Source: Pachyseris speciosa (taxonomy: Eukaryota > Cnidaria > Anthozoa > Scleractinia > Pachyseridae). From it: DNA of 64,000 nucleotides. The position numbers and the translations under genes were made by a program. Positions 17,837-31,161 of the stretch are shown in pieces; the first letter of the stretch is position 1, and each line of letters starts with the position of its first letter. The notes under the pieces are model-generated. The model was not told the DNA's origin, did not search any database, and saw only the letters and a list, made by a program, of their open reading frames with translations. Location: positions 1,170,001 to 1,234,000 of the forward strand of contig JAEMWC010000037.1 in NCBI GenBank assembly GCA_016490735.1, given 5' to 3'.

Positions 17837-20800
17837 GTTAGTCAATTTAAAATAAAACTATCTTAGTTACAGCTTAGCTGAAATCATTAGATTGCTATGG
17901 CTGGTTTGGATAAAACTGAGCGTATACCAGTCTATCGATTTCATTATCTTTTTTTCTGAATTGTTCTTTGTTATTAAAGACTGCATTAAATCTACTCGTA
18001 GCACGATCGCGAGCATTTGAGCATTTGCGCAGTCATACTTCTCTAATTTTGTTAAATCCAAATTTTAGCGTGCTAAGGTGAAAACCGATAACATATTGAT
18101 TAAATGAACGGCTTTAAACGTATATTTTAATACGAAAAACGTCAATGATTCTTTCTAACCCCCGGCTGTGCTCCTCTGTTTACCTCTTAAATTTTGCACA
18201 TTCATGTCCAGTAGTTATTTGGTTATTTTCCAATATAAATAAACAGCAATATAATAAATGAAAATAAGTGCCGTTTTAAGATATTGTTCAGAGAGAGTTG
18301 ACAAAACAAGGCCCATCTTGATGACCTTTTTACTCTTTTTTTTTTATTATTGACCCTGTATTAATATTTAAAAATAATGTAAGCTTATATATAGAACATG
18401 ATAGAACATACAGTGTAAGCTTACAAAATTGCTGATAATTATTTGATTATTATTTCTGAAATGTAATAAAATCAATTAACTAAAATGGATCACAAGAATT
18501 CTCTTACATTTTATTCTGAGGCAAAGCTAGGGATTGCTCTTGTGCTGACTTTAACATCTGCCATTTTAGTGCCCCAATGAGGGATGCCAACACAGTGTGC
18601 TGATACTAAATTCTGCAATTTTCTAAAAATTATTTTCACAATAATTATAGAACCTGCAATTATTGTTAAATTAGTTGTTTCATAATTTTTGGCTAGTGAT
18701 CAATTTGTTTGTTTCCGAGTGTTCTTCATACATAAAACTTCCTGTATCATGTTGATGAAAACTAAGAATAGCTTAACCCATTGGCACCTGTGCCGGCCAA
18801 AACCGGCCGTAAAAAACTCCCATGCTTCAAAACATTGCAACTTTCTCAATCGCACGAATATTGCCTTAACTGTTAGTTGTGAGCACGAAATGGAATGCCC
18901 TTTAAATTTGGATATCCAATAAATGCAAGAAACGTAGCGATTCTTACCAAATATGGCCTTTTGAGTTTGGACAAGAACGAAACTGGCCGTTTTTAACGTC
19001 AAAGAGAAACAACAAAAATGCCCCTTTTTGCCTTCATGTTTTTTAGGGAAATCATCGTCCAAAAACCAAAATTCAACCATCATAACAAAATTCAGTCCTT
19101 TTTCTAGCTTAGAAATGACTTTTTTTGATCATATTCTTCTCCCGAGCGTAGATACAGCCTTTTGTTCCAGTGCATTCGGGCCTTCCCGACATTTTCAACA
19201 TCTTGAGCGCATTGCATGCTAGGAACTAACGAGAACTTTTGACAGCGCCCGTTCCTTCCCCCAATTCTTTCACATATAAACTAAGTCTACAGCCACTCCG
19301 ACCTACCGCCAAAATTTCCTGCTCGTGGTCATCTTCAGTACACAGAAATTCCAAAATATGTGGCGGTAGGTCGAGAAATTCATCAATAGTCGAGTCCCAA
19401 AGGTACTAAGTGTTCGACCGGCCAAATTCCCAGTTCGTCGAGGAACAATCCAAATTCAACAACAAAGTACATCACCTTGCTCGATTCTTTGAGAAAGTGG
19501 ACTCTTAGCTACCGTCACGCTTAATGATGCTCATCAGGCAGCCGCTAAAGATGAAAAATGGCTGTAAATTTAGCAGAAATCGCAAGCAAACCGAACTTGG
19601 GCCATTGTTGTCGCTTCACGGATAAAAAATAGCTACGTCAAAATGACCTTTTCAGAAACCTTGAGCCTCCAGTGTCTTAGGACAGCACCACTTTTCCCTG
19701 GTAGTTCAAATAAAGAGTCACGAATTGCTATTCATCGTTTATAGGTGGAAAATCACTCCGAAAATGTAAAAACCTGCGGTAGTCAATGGGTTAACAAAGA
19801 AAAATAGAGGTCACGTGACCGGTCCTTTTAACACTATCCAGTGAAAGTCATGGTTGGTGGTAGTTTAAATCCAGGGTCAGAGTTAAGATTCTACAGTTAA
19901 AACAGTTTCTAGGGGGGTGGGTAACTTAGCAGGGCCAGGCTTCATTTCACGTTACCTCCTGGGTTTGTAGTTGGCTAGGTCACGTGACAAGCCACAGTAT
20001 CAAACTCAATTACCCTAGATGAGATGATCATCGACTTCTGACTGTCACTAGTGGCTCCAACTCGACCTCCATTGGCTAGTTTTTAAAATCACCACCCCCT
20101 CAAGTTGGCTTTCATGCAACTTTAACCTTGAAGCTAAATGCTGGCCAGAAAGTGGTACCCTCCCCCCAGATCTTGCAGCATATGGTTGTTTTCAAATAAA
20201 ATAGCGTTGATATGTTACTAGCCTCAAAGGCTTTTGTTTAAGTGGGTGAGCAAAACAAAATATCAACATCAAAAAAAAATTATGTTTTATTTAACCCATT
20301 GGCACCCGTGCCGGCCAAAACCGGCCGTAAAAAACTCCCATGCTTCAAAACATTGCAACTTTCTCAATCGCACGAATATTGCCTTAACTGTTAGTTGTGA
20401 GCACGAAATGGAATGCCCTTTAAATTTGGATATCCAATAAATGCAAGAAACGTAGCGATTCTTACCAAATATGGCCTTTTGAGTTTGGACAAGAACGAAA
20501 CTGGCCGTTTTTAACGTCAAAGAGAAACAACAAAAATGCCCCTTCATGTTCTTCATGTTTTTTAGGGAAATCATCGTCCAAAAACCAAAATTCAACCATC
20601 ATAACAAAATTCAGTCCTTTTTCTAGCTTAGAAATGACTTTTTTTGTTCATATTCTTCTCCCGAGCGTAGATACAGCCTTTTGTTCCAGTGCATTCGGGC
20701 CTTCCCGACATTTTCAACATCTTGAGCGCATTGCATGCTGGGAACTAACGAGAATTTTTGACAGCACCCGTTCCTTCCCCAATTCTTTCACATATAAACT

Positions 20801-23800
20801 AAGTCTACAGCCACTCCGACCTACCGCCAAAATTTCCTGCTCGTGGTCATCTTCAGTACACAGAAATTCCAAAATATGTGGCGGTAGGTCGAGAAATTCA
20901 TCAATAGTCGAGTCCCAAAGGTACTAAGTGTTCGACCGGCCAAATTCCCAGTTCGTCGAGTAACAAGCCAAATTCAACAACAAAGTACATCACCTTGCTT
21001 GATTCTTTGAGAAAGTGGACTCTTAGCTACTGTCACGCTTAATGATGCTCATCAGGCAGCCGCTAAAGATGAAAAATGGCTGTAAATTTAGCAGAAATCG
21101 CAAGCAAACCGAACTTGGGCCATTGTTGTCGCTTCATGGATAAAAAATAGCTACGTCAAAATGACCTTTTCAGAAACCTTGAGCCTCCAGTGCCTTAGGA
21201 CAGCACCACTTTTCCCTGGTAGTTCAAATAAAGAGTCACGAATTGCTATTCATCGTTTATAGGTGGAAAATCACTCCGAAAATGTAAAAACCTGCGGTAG
21301 TCAATGGGTTAAATTAATAGGAATGACTGATCTTATGAGGATTAAATTTCAACAGGCAACCAATATGTTTTACCAGAGAAAATGTTGCCATTCTGCCCAC
21401 AGTTAATCGTTTTTGTAATAGCCTGTCTGTGACATCCAATAAGGGTAACTTTTCTTTTTTGCCAAGACCAACTTCTCCAAAGGAAGTTTTTCACTTATTT
21501 ACAAGCTTTTTTAACTTGGAAAAATCAAAATGGGCATGCCATTATTACTCAGGATACTGTAAGTATACCGAGTTATAAAATGTGTCAGATTTCAGTCTTT
21601 TTTTTTTTTTTTTTGTGCAGCAAAATGCACAATACAATTACGTTCCGGTGTTTGAATTGGCCAATGCACAATAGCAGGCACGTGGCGGTGTGTTCATTGG
21701 TTAAAGCAAACCACATAGTCCAAAGGTCGAAAGGCTAACATCACGCGACGGTTGTTTACAAGTTATGCAAATTCATCGTGTTTGAGTTGTGAAGCTAGAT
21801 ATTTTAAGACAGCACAGTCTGTCCCCGTGAAAAGGTTTGCCGAGTGTTAAGAAAAAGTTGGAAGCCTCGCACGTGTAGTGCTTATAGGCTAATCGATATC
21901 ACAAGTCGAATTCGACTGTGACAGAAAAATTACAGATTTGCGCAAAGTTTTCGTAATATGATACCTTCCATTTAATACGTGACCGCAAGTGAACACTCAA
22001 GGTTAAATAATCCACTTCGACCGCCGGACCAAATTTTCCTGCACATATCTTTGTAAAGTTGTTAACCTAGATTTTAATACAGTACAGACTGTCTGTGTGA
22101 AAAGGTTTGCCGAATTTAAGACAAGGTTGGAAGCCTCGCACGTGCTGTGAGAGAACGTTGTGACAGTTCTATATTTAGAAAATCGCAAAGTTGTTTTGAT
22201 GTAATTTGATCCAGTTTATACCACAACTCAATCGCTGTGACAGTTCTATATTTAGAGACAAGTTTGCGAATTTTTGGTTTTCACGTGATGTCAGAAAAAA
22301 AACTAAAATTAAACATTTATATTTTTTACCTTCATCAGGTAAATGACATTTTAAGCCAAGTAACAGCTTTGTTTTGAAAATAGAGTGGTTTGAATTTCGA
22401 GTTCTTTTTACAATGCGTGACATCTGGATTGCTTCTGAGAAACACGTACACGGAAACGATTCGCCTTGTGTTTTCGAGTTTTGAATATCCAATATGTTAA
22501 GAGAGAAGTGTCTATGCGATTGTTTTCAAGCTTCGCAGAGAGAAAAAACTCCAGATGTTGCCACTTAATTTAGAAGTAAACAACAACAGCTGCCAACGAA
22601 TATGGATGACAACTCTCAAAACAGTTTAACGAGCTTTGCTCGTACGTGAACAAAAATGCCTTATGTGAACCCAAAAGCAAATCACTAGCCGGATAGTTTC
22701 GAGAATCAGAAAGCGTGCGTCCGGCTTCTGCAGCACAAAAGTATCCCGAGTTAACGCTCATAGAGCGTCTTGTTAATAATTGAGTTGTAGGTGTGAATCA
22801 GATTTCACTCCTTTGCTCAATCCTTCTCTTCATCTCTCCTTTGATTTGTGTTGAATTGTACATCCACTAACCATGCATAATGCTTGGCATTTATTTTGCA
22901 GATAGTTGTAAATTATAAGCTAAAATTCCTGTACATTAACCAAAATTACGATCATGAAAATGGGTAAATGAAAAAACAAACCTCGTCAAGATACTACAAA
23001 AGACTAATGAAAGATATAGAGAAGAGGAGTTGCAGTTGTACTTGCTTTTCATATTTTGTCTGAAACAAAGGAAACAGAAGAGAAGATGGCTGTCACACTT
23101 ACAATGTACATTTGACTCTACAAAGACTTAATCATGCGTAAAATGTAATGCAAGTGTCTTGCTTCTGTTATGGAGCTTCCAGTGACGTTTCCTAACAAAG
23201 GAATCAAAACCACATATTGTAACCGCAAGTGGTTTATAATTCATTTTCTGCGTTCAGTACATGGCTCATAACCACTTTGATTTATTTCATAAATATAGAT
23301 GAACTATATAGTTGCAGCTGTACATATTTAACATGTAAAAATAACACAACTATTGATTCTACAAATCTTTTTAAAAAGGTTGTTATTGTTCATTGCAGTT
23401 ATACATGTAGGTACAGTACCTTAATAAAGTAATTGTGTTAATTAATGTTGGCATCAAAATCAAAATGCAGCCACCAATCACAATGAAACATGACTCCATA
23501 ACAGTGTCCACTACCAGACAACTTGGTTGACCAGCCATGTATCACTATCTTTCAAAGAGTTTTTCCTTGGTTGGATTTTTAGTAGGAAAATTTTGTGAAG
23601 AGATTTTTTGATTGTAACCAATGTAAGTTGTTTTCATTCATTTTAATCACATCTGTTTGCCAAAATTCCAGCACAAGATTGTTGATTGTTGATTTTTTTA
23701 TTGACTTGCTATTAAATAAATACAAAATTACCTGACCCGTAGGTAGCATAGCTAATCTAGGCAGGCCAGGAGATAAGGAAAGATGGGAGTACATGTATAT

Positions 23801-26544
23801 GTATGATATACTTTATTTTCTTCATTTGATCACTTTGTTTACTTGTAGATCTTGTTCTGCACCCTGAACACATACAGAATTGACATGGAAAGGTTACTTG
23901 GAGGGCAAATTGGACTTGATGACTTTATCTTTGCGCATGTAAAAGGACAACATAAAACTGTATCAGTGGTGAAAACCAGCCCAGCGCTGGGTCTGACCAT
24001 AACTGATAACGGAGCAGGACGTGCGTTTATCAAGAGAATTAAGGAAGGAAGTATCATAGATGGAGTGTCTCAGATTTGTGTTGGAGATCACCTTGAAGCT
24101 ATAAATAACAAAACTGTCATCGGTATTAGGCATTATGATGTAGCACGGATGTTACGAGACTTTCCTGTTGGAGAGGAAATCTCTTTTCAACTAGTTGAGC
24201 CAGTCAGGGGCTTTGGTAAGTTTATTTGAATGTGATTTTTTTTTGTAAAGAATAATTATTACATATTGCCCTGTGATTTAAAGGTGGTGACTTTCAGAAT
24301 GTTTTTTTACCTGGCATTGTATGTTTGCTTGCTTAATACTGAAGTGCTTAATGGTGCAGTCACAGTATGGATCACGTGAGGGTTTGTGTCAAGGGATTGG
24401 TGACCATTTCAGACTACAGGATATGAGCAATAAAATTTCAAAATGCTGACATGAACAGCTGCTGTAGTTCAAAAAACAGTGAATTGCTTGGTATTTTGCA
24501 CTTTTTAAATTACAGCAGTTGCATGGAACAGGAGGTGACTTCTAAGGAATGAATTTGATTCTGCTTTTAATTTGCTACAAGGCAAAATGTGCAATTAACT
24601 GCTACTTGAAATCTGGTCAAATAGATCTGTAGCTTTTAGTAAAAAGACACGTGCGAAGTTAACATCTCTCGCCAAATCTGGGATCATAGCTTTTAACCAT
24701 TTTTCATGTTGTACCCAGATCCTTTCTTCCTTTTCTTCTTTTGTTGCAGAGAAAAACTTTTTCTACCATTCATGGAAGCATAACACCTCTTTTCTTATTC
24801 TACAGAGGGTATTGGCCCAAGAACATCAAGCCGTGGAACAACTTCTATTGACTCTCCAGCAGCTTCTAATGCAGTTGGTTCTGGAAAAGCAACTCTGAGA
24901 CTGCGATCCAAAGGTCCACCCACTGTTGAAACACAAGAGGTAACCTCTTCCTGATTAGACAAAGAGAAGTGTGCTATAATTATTATTGTCAAGTATTTTT
25001 AGTCTTTTATGAGTTTTGACATCTTTTGACCACTTTCTGGTGGTTTCTGTATCAGTAAAATAAATAATATGTTGTGCTAAAGTAGCAAGCTAAAGAATTG
25101 GTTCATGGGATACACAATCATCTCTACCTCACACATTTCTGTATTTTGATTGGCCAGTCAGGCTATTAAGGAAACCGCCAGAAAGTTGTTAAAAACTATA
25201 AATCAATCCATGCATGTATGGCCATGCCACTGTAATGTAACTAATTCTTAACATTGTGTAGCCTGTACTTGTAAGATTCATCATCTTAGTCTAAAACTAG
25301 CATGTCGAAACTGTCAGTTCAAAGAGGTGTAAATCAAACGACAAAGTACAGTGCATACTACAATCAGTTTCTTCTTCCACGGTCCCTACTCCTACATGTT
25401 CTCTTCCCACAGTTTACAACTTTTCCAGTTGCTGAATCCAATGTGCAGCTGTGTAAATTAATTAAGATCACAGGGAATCTGCATATGGTCTATGAAAATA
25501 ATCATTCAATGTACAAGTGTTAGTTTGAGTCTTACTTTCCATCTTCATATTTTGGAAGCATCACTTTGTGGTTGATAGGCTGAAATGTTGCTTGCTGGTA
25601 TCAATCAATGTTATAAAATAATTTTATTGTACTGTAATAATTATAGTATCATCAGACAAAATACTGTAGGTCATCTGTATTATATAATTTTAGAATAATA
25701 TGTACATGCAGTTTATATGAACATCAGTCAGATTATTTCCATACAAATTATTTTAGAGAAAAAAAAAGACATTTTTGAGCTTGATGGTAACATGCAGATA
25801 GCTCTGTTTGGAACACTGTATACTCAGGGTAAAAAAATAATGTCAATCAATGTATCTTTAATCGCATTCAGTGAATAACAAATGATAAGATTGGATTATG
25901 ATTATGCAAGTTTAATTGCTTGACTTGCACTATTTGTGTTGTGGTTCAAATTTTTCTTTGGTTTAAACATTTTCAAACCCATTTAGTTTTTGTTTTCAGA
26001 TTTTTGTTTTTAGATTATGGCAATGACTCTGAAACAACGACAAACAAAGTTAAACTGGTTTGAAAATTTTTAAACCAAAGAAAAATTTGAACCACAACAT
26101 ATGACAAAACAGCAAAACTAATGCACAACTAGTGTACCACAGAACTGGCTACTATCTTGCTGTTTCCTTTCATGTAGGCTCCAGCATGGGAAATCAAAGC
26201 TGCTCAGAAAATAGATGACTTGTTGGAAAGCTTCCTTGGCATCAGAGATCCAGATTTAGGTGTGTAATGATTGCTCTTTGAACAGCCAATTATTTGATGA
26301 TGCAATTATACAATTATTATCGTGCATGCAGGCCAACATAGCAGGAGTTTCCAGCCTTACCTACATGTATTTCTATTTATTTTCATCTGTAGCTGAGAAT
26401 CTGGTCATGAAGGGCAAGGCACTGACCAATCCAAGTGATTTTGTTGTGGCTGTGGATGAGGAATTTGGAGACTTCCAGTTCCCTGATGATTTTATCTTTG
26501 ACATTTGGGGTGCAGTTTCAGATGGCAAAAGTGGGCGTCTATAA
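17471..26544 (+). CDS. GIPC: GIPC family PDZ adaptor protein, five exons
   Basis: Exons 17471-17836, 23849-24215, 24806-24939, 26178-26259 and 26393-26544 join with GT/AG junctions and matching phases (0, 1, 0, 1) into 366 codons plus stop, near the vertebrate length of about 330. The order is a low-complexity Ser/Pro N-terminus ending in a proline run, a GH1 dimerisation domain ([20 protein letters not shown]), a PDZ domain with carboxylate loop [10 protein letters not shown] near residue 168, a basic linker ([13 protein letters not shown]) and a GH2 domain ([13 protein letters not shown] ... [12 protein letters not shown]), which in the family binds myosin VI. GIPC proteins couple receptors ending in PDZ ligands to endocytic trafficking in the cytoplasm. 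The paralogue number cannot be assigned; cnidarians are expected to have one gene. Confidence 0.95.
18773..19794. mobile_element. piggyBac-type non-autonomous element, copy 1
   Basis: Element 18777-19790 (1,014 bp) runs cccattg...caatggg and is flanked by TTAA on both sides, the hallmark of piggyBac insertion. The interior is non-coding and carries its own inverted repeat (cctaccgccaaaatt and aatatgtggcggtagg) and a gccggccaaaaccggc palindrome near the left end. It lies in GIPC intron 1. Confidence 0.85.
19795..20290. other. Intron sequence between the twin elements
   Basis: No coding. Two ggtcacgtgac motifs occur (about 19809 and 19978), possibly the ends of another short element that I could not delimit. 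Confidence 0.35.
20291..21312. mobile_element. piggyBac-type non-autonomous element, copy 2
   Basis: Element 20295-21308 is also 1,014 bp, in the same orientation and about 98% identical to the copy 1.5 kb upstream, with its own TTAA on each side. Small compensating length differences exist (for example near 20540), so the copies inserted separately rather than by one segmental duplication. Confidence 0.85.
21797..22250. repeat. Diverged direct repeats in GIPC intron 1
   Basis: A ~80-bp block (gtgaaaaggtttgccga ... ttggaagcctcgcacgtg) at about 21797-21877 recurs at 22070-22150 with about 80% identity. A second motif, tgacagttctatatttaga, occurs at about 22161 and 22239. Class unknown. Confidence 0.6.
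22251..23848. other. Remainder of GIPC intron 1
   Basis: AT-rich with no defined element. It ends in the acceptor tttacttgtag. Confidence 0.5.
23849..24215 (+). CDS. GIPC: GIPC exon 2 (end of GH1 and PDZ domain)
   Basis: [13 protein letters not shown] through EPVRGF, with donor gtaagt, phase 1. Contains the full PDZ core including [20 protein letters not shown]. Confidence 0.95.
24806..24939 (+). CDS. GIPC: GIPC exon 3 (linker)
   Basis: Acceptor ttctacag, donor gtaacc. Codes a Ser/Thr-rich linker and [19 protein letters not shown]. Confidence 0.9.
25937..26099. mobile_element. 163-bp foldback element in GIPC intron 3
   Basis: Near-perfect inverted arms of about 40 bp (left starts tgttgtggttcaaattt, right ends aaatttgaaccacaaca) around a short centre. 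No clear target duplication. Confidence 0.65.
26178..26259 (+). CDS. GIPC: GIPC exon 4 (start of GH2)
   Basis: [19 protein letters not shown] through RDPDL, acceptor tcatgtag, donor gtgtgt, phase 1. Confidence 0.9.
26393..26544 (+). CDS. GIPC: GIPC exon 5 (end of GH2)
   Basis: [17 protein letters not shown] through [14 protein letters not shown] and TAA. Acceptor ttcatctgtag. Confidence 0.95.
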
Positions 26545-28620
26545 TATTCACGATGATATTGTATGATATTTTCCAGCTAGTACCAGTGCGAAAATAATGT
26601 ACAAATAATGTAGTGTACATGTAGGATTTTTTTCAGAGAGTATTCTTCCTTTATTCTGTAATGTATAGAAAAATTCTGGTTATAACCAGCCAACCCGATT
26701 CATTAACTAAGGTATTATTACTGAATTGTGCATAACCAGGTGGGGTTGGGGGAGGAGCTTATACATGTAGCTGAAATTAAAAGTGTTCAGCAACTTGCAT
26801 GTAGAAAAGGCTTTGAGATATACATGTGTATTTATATGAAAGCTTGACTTCGCAAATTGCTGCACAGTTATATCTTTTTAGTGTTACAGGCAAAGTTCTT
26901 TTTCTAAACCAATCAGTTATTACAGTGTAAACTACATCAATTGAGTGGACGTGTGCATGTACTAAGCTCTAAGATCGGAGCTTCATGAACTATCATGAAC
27001 TGCAACATATGCACATTGCATGCCTACTGAGACTACATGTAGCTAATCCTTATGTGGCCTGATTTTACTCTTAGGTTCGGGCTTTGGGTAGGATGAAAAA
27101 TGTTGAAACGGGGGAGGAGTGGGTGGCAGTTTACAATGGATTAGCAAAATTTAACTTTTCCATGCTCCTATAGCTAATTTAGTTGTATGTAGAAGTAAGC
27201 AGTTCCAATTACAAGCCAAAAGGAACACAGCTTCTGGTAAAATGATTGTATTCGGTAAGGGTAGATATATGACAGAGTAATTGGGTCAGTTTGATGAAAA
27301 TAGACTTTTTTTTGACTAATACAAATTTTTTAGAAAACGTTTTTGACTTTACTTTTTGATTTAACATGATTTAAGTGTAAGAAAAAGGAATTGTTTTGTT
27401 TTTGTTTAATTGTTTGTGTTTTATATAAGACAATTATTTTTGGCTATCATACCTACTTTGAGTAGCCAGATTGATGTGTTTTGTAGTTCAGACAATTTGT
27501 GGTGTTGACAAGTTTATAAATGTGTGTTCTCAGGAGAACTAAATTCATCATCGTTGCTTATATCTAGCGTGCCTAGCATGCAATTCTGAATATTGCCAGT
27601 CGCTTGCAGGCCATTATGTAATGTCCTGCTAATAAATTAATTGTACACGGTCTCAATTTTCCAATTTGCAATGGTCGCAATGTACATACAGTCCATTATT
27701 GTTTACAGCAACAAAATAACTTGCACTGCATTTTTTAGACTTTTCTAATGAATTATACTGTCAACTTACAGCCAGCTGCTAAGCGTGAGTGGCAACCTCT
27801 AATGTAAAACCTGTTGCTGCTGTGGGTATAGGGCAATTTTGTCTCTGTAAAACCTACAGTGTAAAGGATAAGATTCCATAATTATGGCTTGTCTGGTACA
27901 TCTTACTTTGCTAAGCAAGTCATCGAATTGTGACATCTGTTAAATTACAAAAAGCTAAATGTGCCGTTTTATAGAACATGTTACGAAGGTTGGGAAATTA
28001 TTTTGATAGATTTCAATTTATAGGAGATTGGAGTTAAATGTATTGATTTACTTAGCTGTCGTAAGCTTTATTTATTCCTCGTAAAGGGGATAATTAGTGA
28101 AACGTGGTAGTTTATTTATAATTTGGATTTTTTAGGCGACGAATTACAACTGATAGTGAAATTACCACCAGTTTTAAAGTTTAATAGAGTAGGTATCTTG
28201 TAATTTGCACCACTTTCAGGGAAGAATGGCTCGTGAAGGCCCCTTAATAAAGTGATAGGAAAAGCTAGTCATGACCTTACACTATTGCGAATCAGGTGAC
28301 CTAGGCAGGGTAATGCGTATTTTCTAGTTATGTCAATGTATGAATGAATAGCTAGTCTCGAGAGAGCAGATGTAGGTTCTATTTACTCGTTGCTTGTAGC
28401 TCTGTGTTCTATTAAATGATTTAATTGAGAGGTTTTGATAGGTATTGTACGAAATTCCTTATATGCAATAAAAATCAATCTATTTGCAACTAAGAGAGGC
28501 TGTTATTTGCTGACACTTATTTGCTGCAACCTTGTACCGACCTAACTGGGGTGAAAATGGGTTTTATCTGGGAACGTATCACCCCCTCCCCCCCACTTTT
28601 ACACTGAACATCCATCTTTT
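26545..28620. other. GIPC 3' UTR and intergenic sequence
   Basis: AT-rich with no coding seen. Candidate polyadenylation signals are aataaa near 27630 and near 28468; which is used cannot be told. Confidence 0.4.
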
Positions 28621-28628
28621 AGCCTGCT

Positions 28629-29385
28629 CCTAAGATAAGATAAGATAAGATAACTTTATTTATACACTGTATTTCCATCAGCTTAATTAATTATTATCAA
28701 CTAACTCTCTATCTACTTAATTACAATCACAAGAGAATAAAAAACAAAAGGCTGCTTTTCTTGGAGGCCGTGTTTAAAATCTTACTTAAAACTTACTTAA
28801 AGCTGTGACGACTCAATTTATTTTTAAAATCTCTCAAGGAAGTCGCTTGTCTTAATTCCGGGGGTAAACTGTTCCACAACTGAGCTCCACTGTGCGAAAG
28901 ACTTCTCTTTAGGTAATCAGTGCGGGGTTTTGGAAGAGCTAGTGCGTTTTCAGTATTCCTCAAATGATAAGAATTCACACTATCGCGAAAAACAAAACTA
29001 GATCTTAAATATTCAGGCGTCATGTCATGTAATATTTTGTACAACATAATAGATTTCTTTTCTAATCTTTGATGTCAGAGTTCTCGCCACCGTAGTGCCC
29101 GGAACAATTCATTCAAATTACTGTCATAAGAAGCTTTCATCAAAAAATGCGAGCTGCCCGATTTTGAAGCTTTTGAAGTCTATTAAAGGCGGTCCCATTT
29201 AGCCGGTGAGTTAAGGAGAAATTAACGCTTCTTTTCAGAAAAACGCTGTTATTTCCGCTATCATTTGCTTCATTCTGTTGATTTGAATTCGAAAAAGAAA
29301 TAGATGCACCAGCAATTGAAAGCAAGCAAATGTTTCTGAAGGCTGCACATTCAGAAATTGCGATGTGTGAAAATGTACTCACTTT
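28629..29385 (-). pseudogene. LINE 3' end (RT C-terminal region), 5'-truncated
   Basis: On the minus strand RLQKLQNRAARIF, ALRWREL and IMLYKILHDMTPEYL are followed by an open 84-codon block ending LWNSLPPELRQATSLRDFKN, the typical C-terminus of CR1/L2/Jockey-group LINEs. The 3' end is marked by a (ttatc)n microsatellite at 28629-28652, the tail type left by such elements. Stops and frame changes separate the pieces. Confidence 0.85.
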
Positions 29386-30000
29386 GCTGTTTTTTTTTTA
29401 ACGTAGCAAGAGATCCAAATAAACTGAAACAACCAAAAGTAGAAGCTGTCCTTGAATGTGGTTAAGGAAATTCTCCAGAAAGATTCGTTTTGACCACGTC
29501 TAGTTTTCCTCTGTTTGTTTGAAGTTTTAATGAACACGTTTCGGAGAAACTGTTCGTGTGGTTCTTCAAAAAAGGTCAGTTCAATTTAAAAATAGACAAA
29601 TTTAACTGCAAAGACAATCAGTGAACTTAAAGACCATCAATACATGCAATAGGGTTTGTGCGAAAATGAGTCGAATCCCACTATTACTTCGCTCGGTGAC
29701 TCCACGGATTTAAAACGCTGTAAGTGATTATTATTGTTTATTTTTCCAAAGGAAAGGAACATTTGAGTGAAACTGAACCTCGTTTTAAGTGTGGTATTAT
29801 GCCTAGTAATTTTTAATCCTAATTAGCGTCTCTCAAAAATCATGTTATCACGAGGTCTTAGCCAGTATTCAAACTTCAGGTTGGGTAAAATTAGTAAGTT
29901 GCATGATAAGGTAATGATGAAAGAAAATGCACTCTCTTTTCTTCCTTCAGATGATTTTGGAGTACTAAGCATATTTGGCTTCCTTTTCCGAAACAAACGG
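29386..30000. other. Unassigned AT-rich sequence
   Basis: Nothing recognised. Confidence 0.35.
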
Positions 30001-30004
30001 TAGG

Positions 30005-30210
30005 ATTCTAGGATAAGGACGATAAACCGTAGGTCCGTCTCACAGTCCTTGCACTTAATCTGACTCTGCGGGACGTAAAAGAACCACTACTGAGGGACGT
30101 AACAAAGCCCTGGCAGTGACCACCCCTAGTGGCTACCAGGATGTAGTCGGCCGGCTGGATACTTAGCTTGAAGGGCTTCTGAGCGAATGAGATCGCAATA
30201 AATGCACAGC
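30005..30210 (+). repeat. SINE fragment (body, no tRNA head)
   Basis: Shares ggataaggacgataaaccgt and the following gggac..taaagaaccac block with the full SINE at 53461-53860. The tRNA-related head is missing and the tail differs. Confidence 0.65.
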
Positions 30211-30916
30211 GAGAAGTCAGGCTATCTGCCGAGTGCTGGAACTCCTCTCAAACTCAAACTCTCAAACATAAACACGCATGCGTGCAGAAGTTGTGAACTT
30301 TCAGTCAAGCTGTCACGTGACAATTGTTGTAAAACGATATCAATGAAGTTGATTCTGAATATCGATATTTCTCAAGCAAAAATATCGGGTAATTGAAGTG
30401 TCGAAATCGGTTAAAACTCTTGTTTCTAGGGTCTCTCGGATGTAACTAACCTTCGCATGCCTGCGAGTAATAATTTTGCAGGATCAAGGTGAAGCAAGCA
30501 GCCGACATTGAGTTACACTTTATTGAGACTTTTTTTCCCTTGTTTGCTCTTGTGATATTGTTGCTTTGTATGGCATCCCAAAAAACCATCTATAAGCCAC
30601 CATGTGTGTATAGCAGCACCTGTTTAGTTAACCATCACAGAAATGAAGAAATACAGTTGCTAAGAAAAGATTAAAAAATGCTTCAGTGCATTTTCGATGA
30701 GGTTACTGCCCTGGAGCTGGCATAAGACACAGAAATAGTTAAAACGGCACTGAAAAGAAAAAGTGAGCGACTCTGGTGGGAAGATAGGCTTGTGTTGATT
30801 CCACCAGAACCTTTCCAAACACCAGGGCTTTTGTCCCAGTCCTTCAAAGACAAAAGAACGATAGATAATTAAAATTCAACTTCGGGTGTAGGCGTGAATA
30901 ATTAACAAAGATGGAA

Positions 30917-30924
30917 TATAAAAG
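30917..30924 (+). promoter_or_regulatory. TATA-like box upstream of the collagen signal-peptide exon
   Basis: tataaaag lies 138 bp before the ATG at 31062, a reasonable place for a TATA box given a short 5' UTR. No experimental support. Confidence 0.4.
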
Positions 30925-31061
30925 TAATAGTGGATAGTCTTTGTCTTCAGGGTTTTTTCAAGCGGTGTGCAAGAGCCTGGTAGGTAAGCCACGATAAAAT
31001 TTCCAACACTGTTAGCAGTTTAATTTGTCAGCCTTTTCTCCATTGTTCGTTGACAGGAAAC

Positions 31062-31161
31062 ATGGACACCAGATTAGCTCTGAGTTTTATTCTCTCTTCG
31101 CTGTTTGTAATCGCTGGACCATCGCCTATAGCACCCTCAGTTAAAGACGAACATCAACTAG
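31062..31161 (+). CDS. Collagen exon 1 (signal peptide)
   Basis: [13 protein letters not shown] onward to HQL plus one base, then donor gtaaag. The phase fits both candidate terminal exons downstream. Confidence 0.7.

Noticed and set aside
18700..19083. 127-codon minus ORF repeated at 20287-20595
   Set aside because: It reads across the end of a non-autonomous TTAA element; frames differ between copies by indels and no domain is present.
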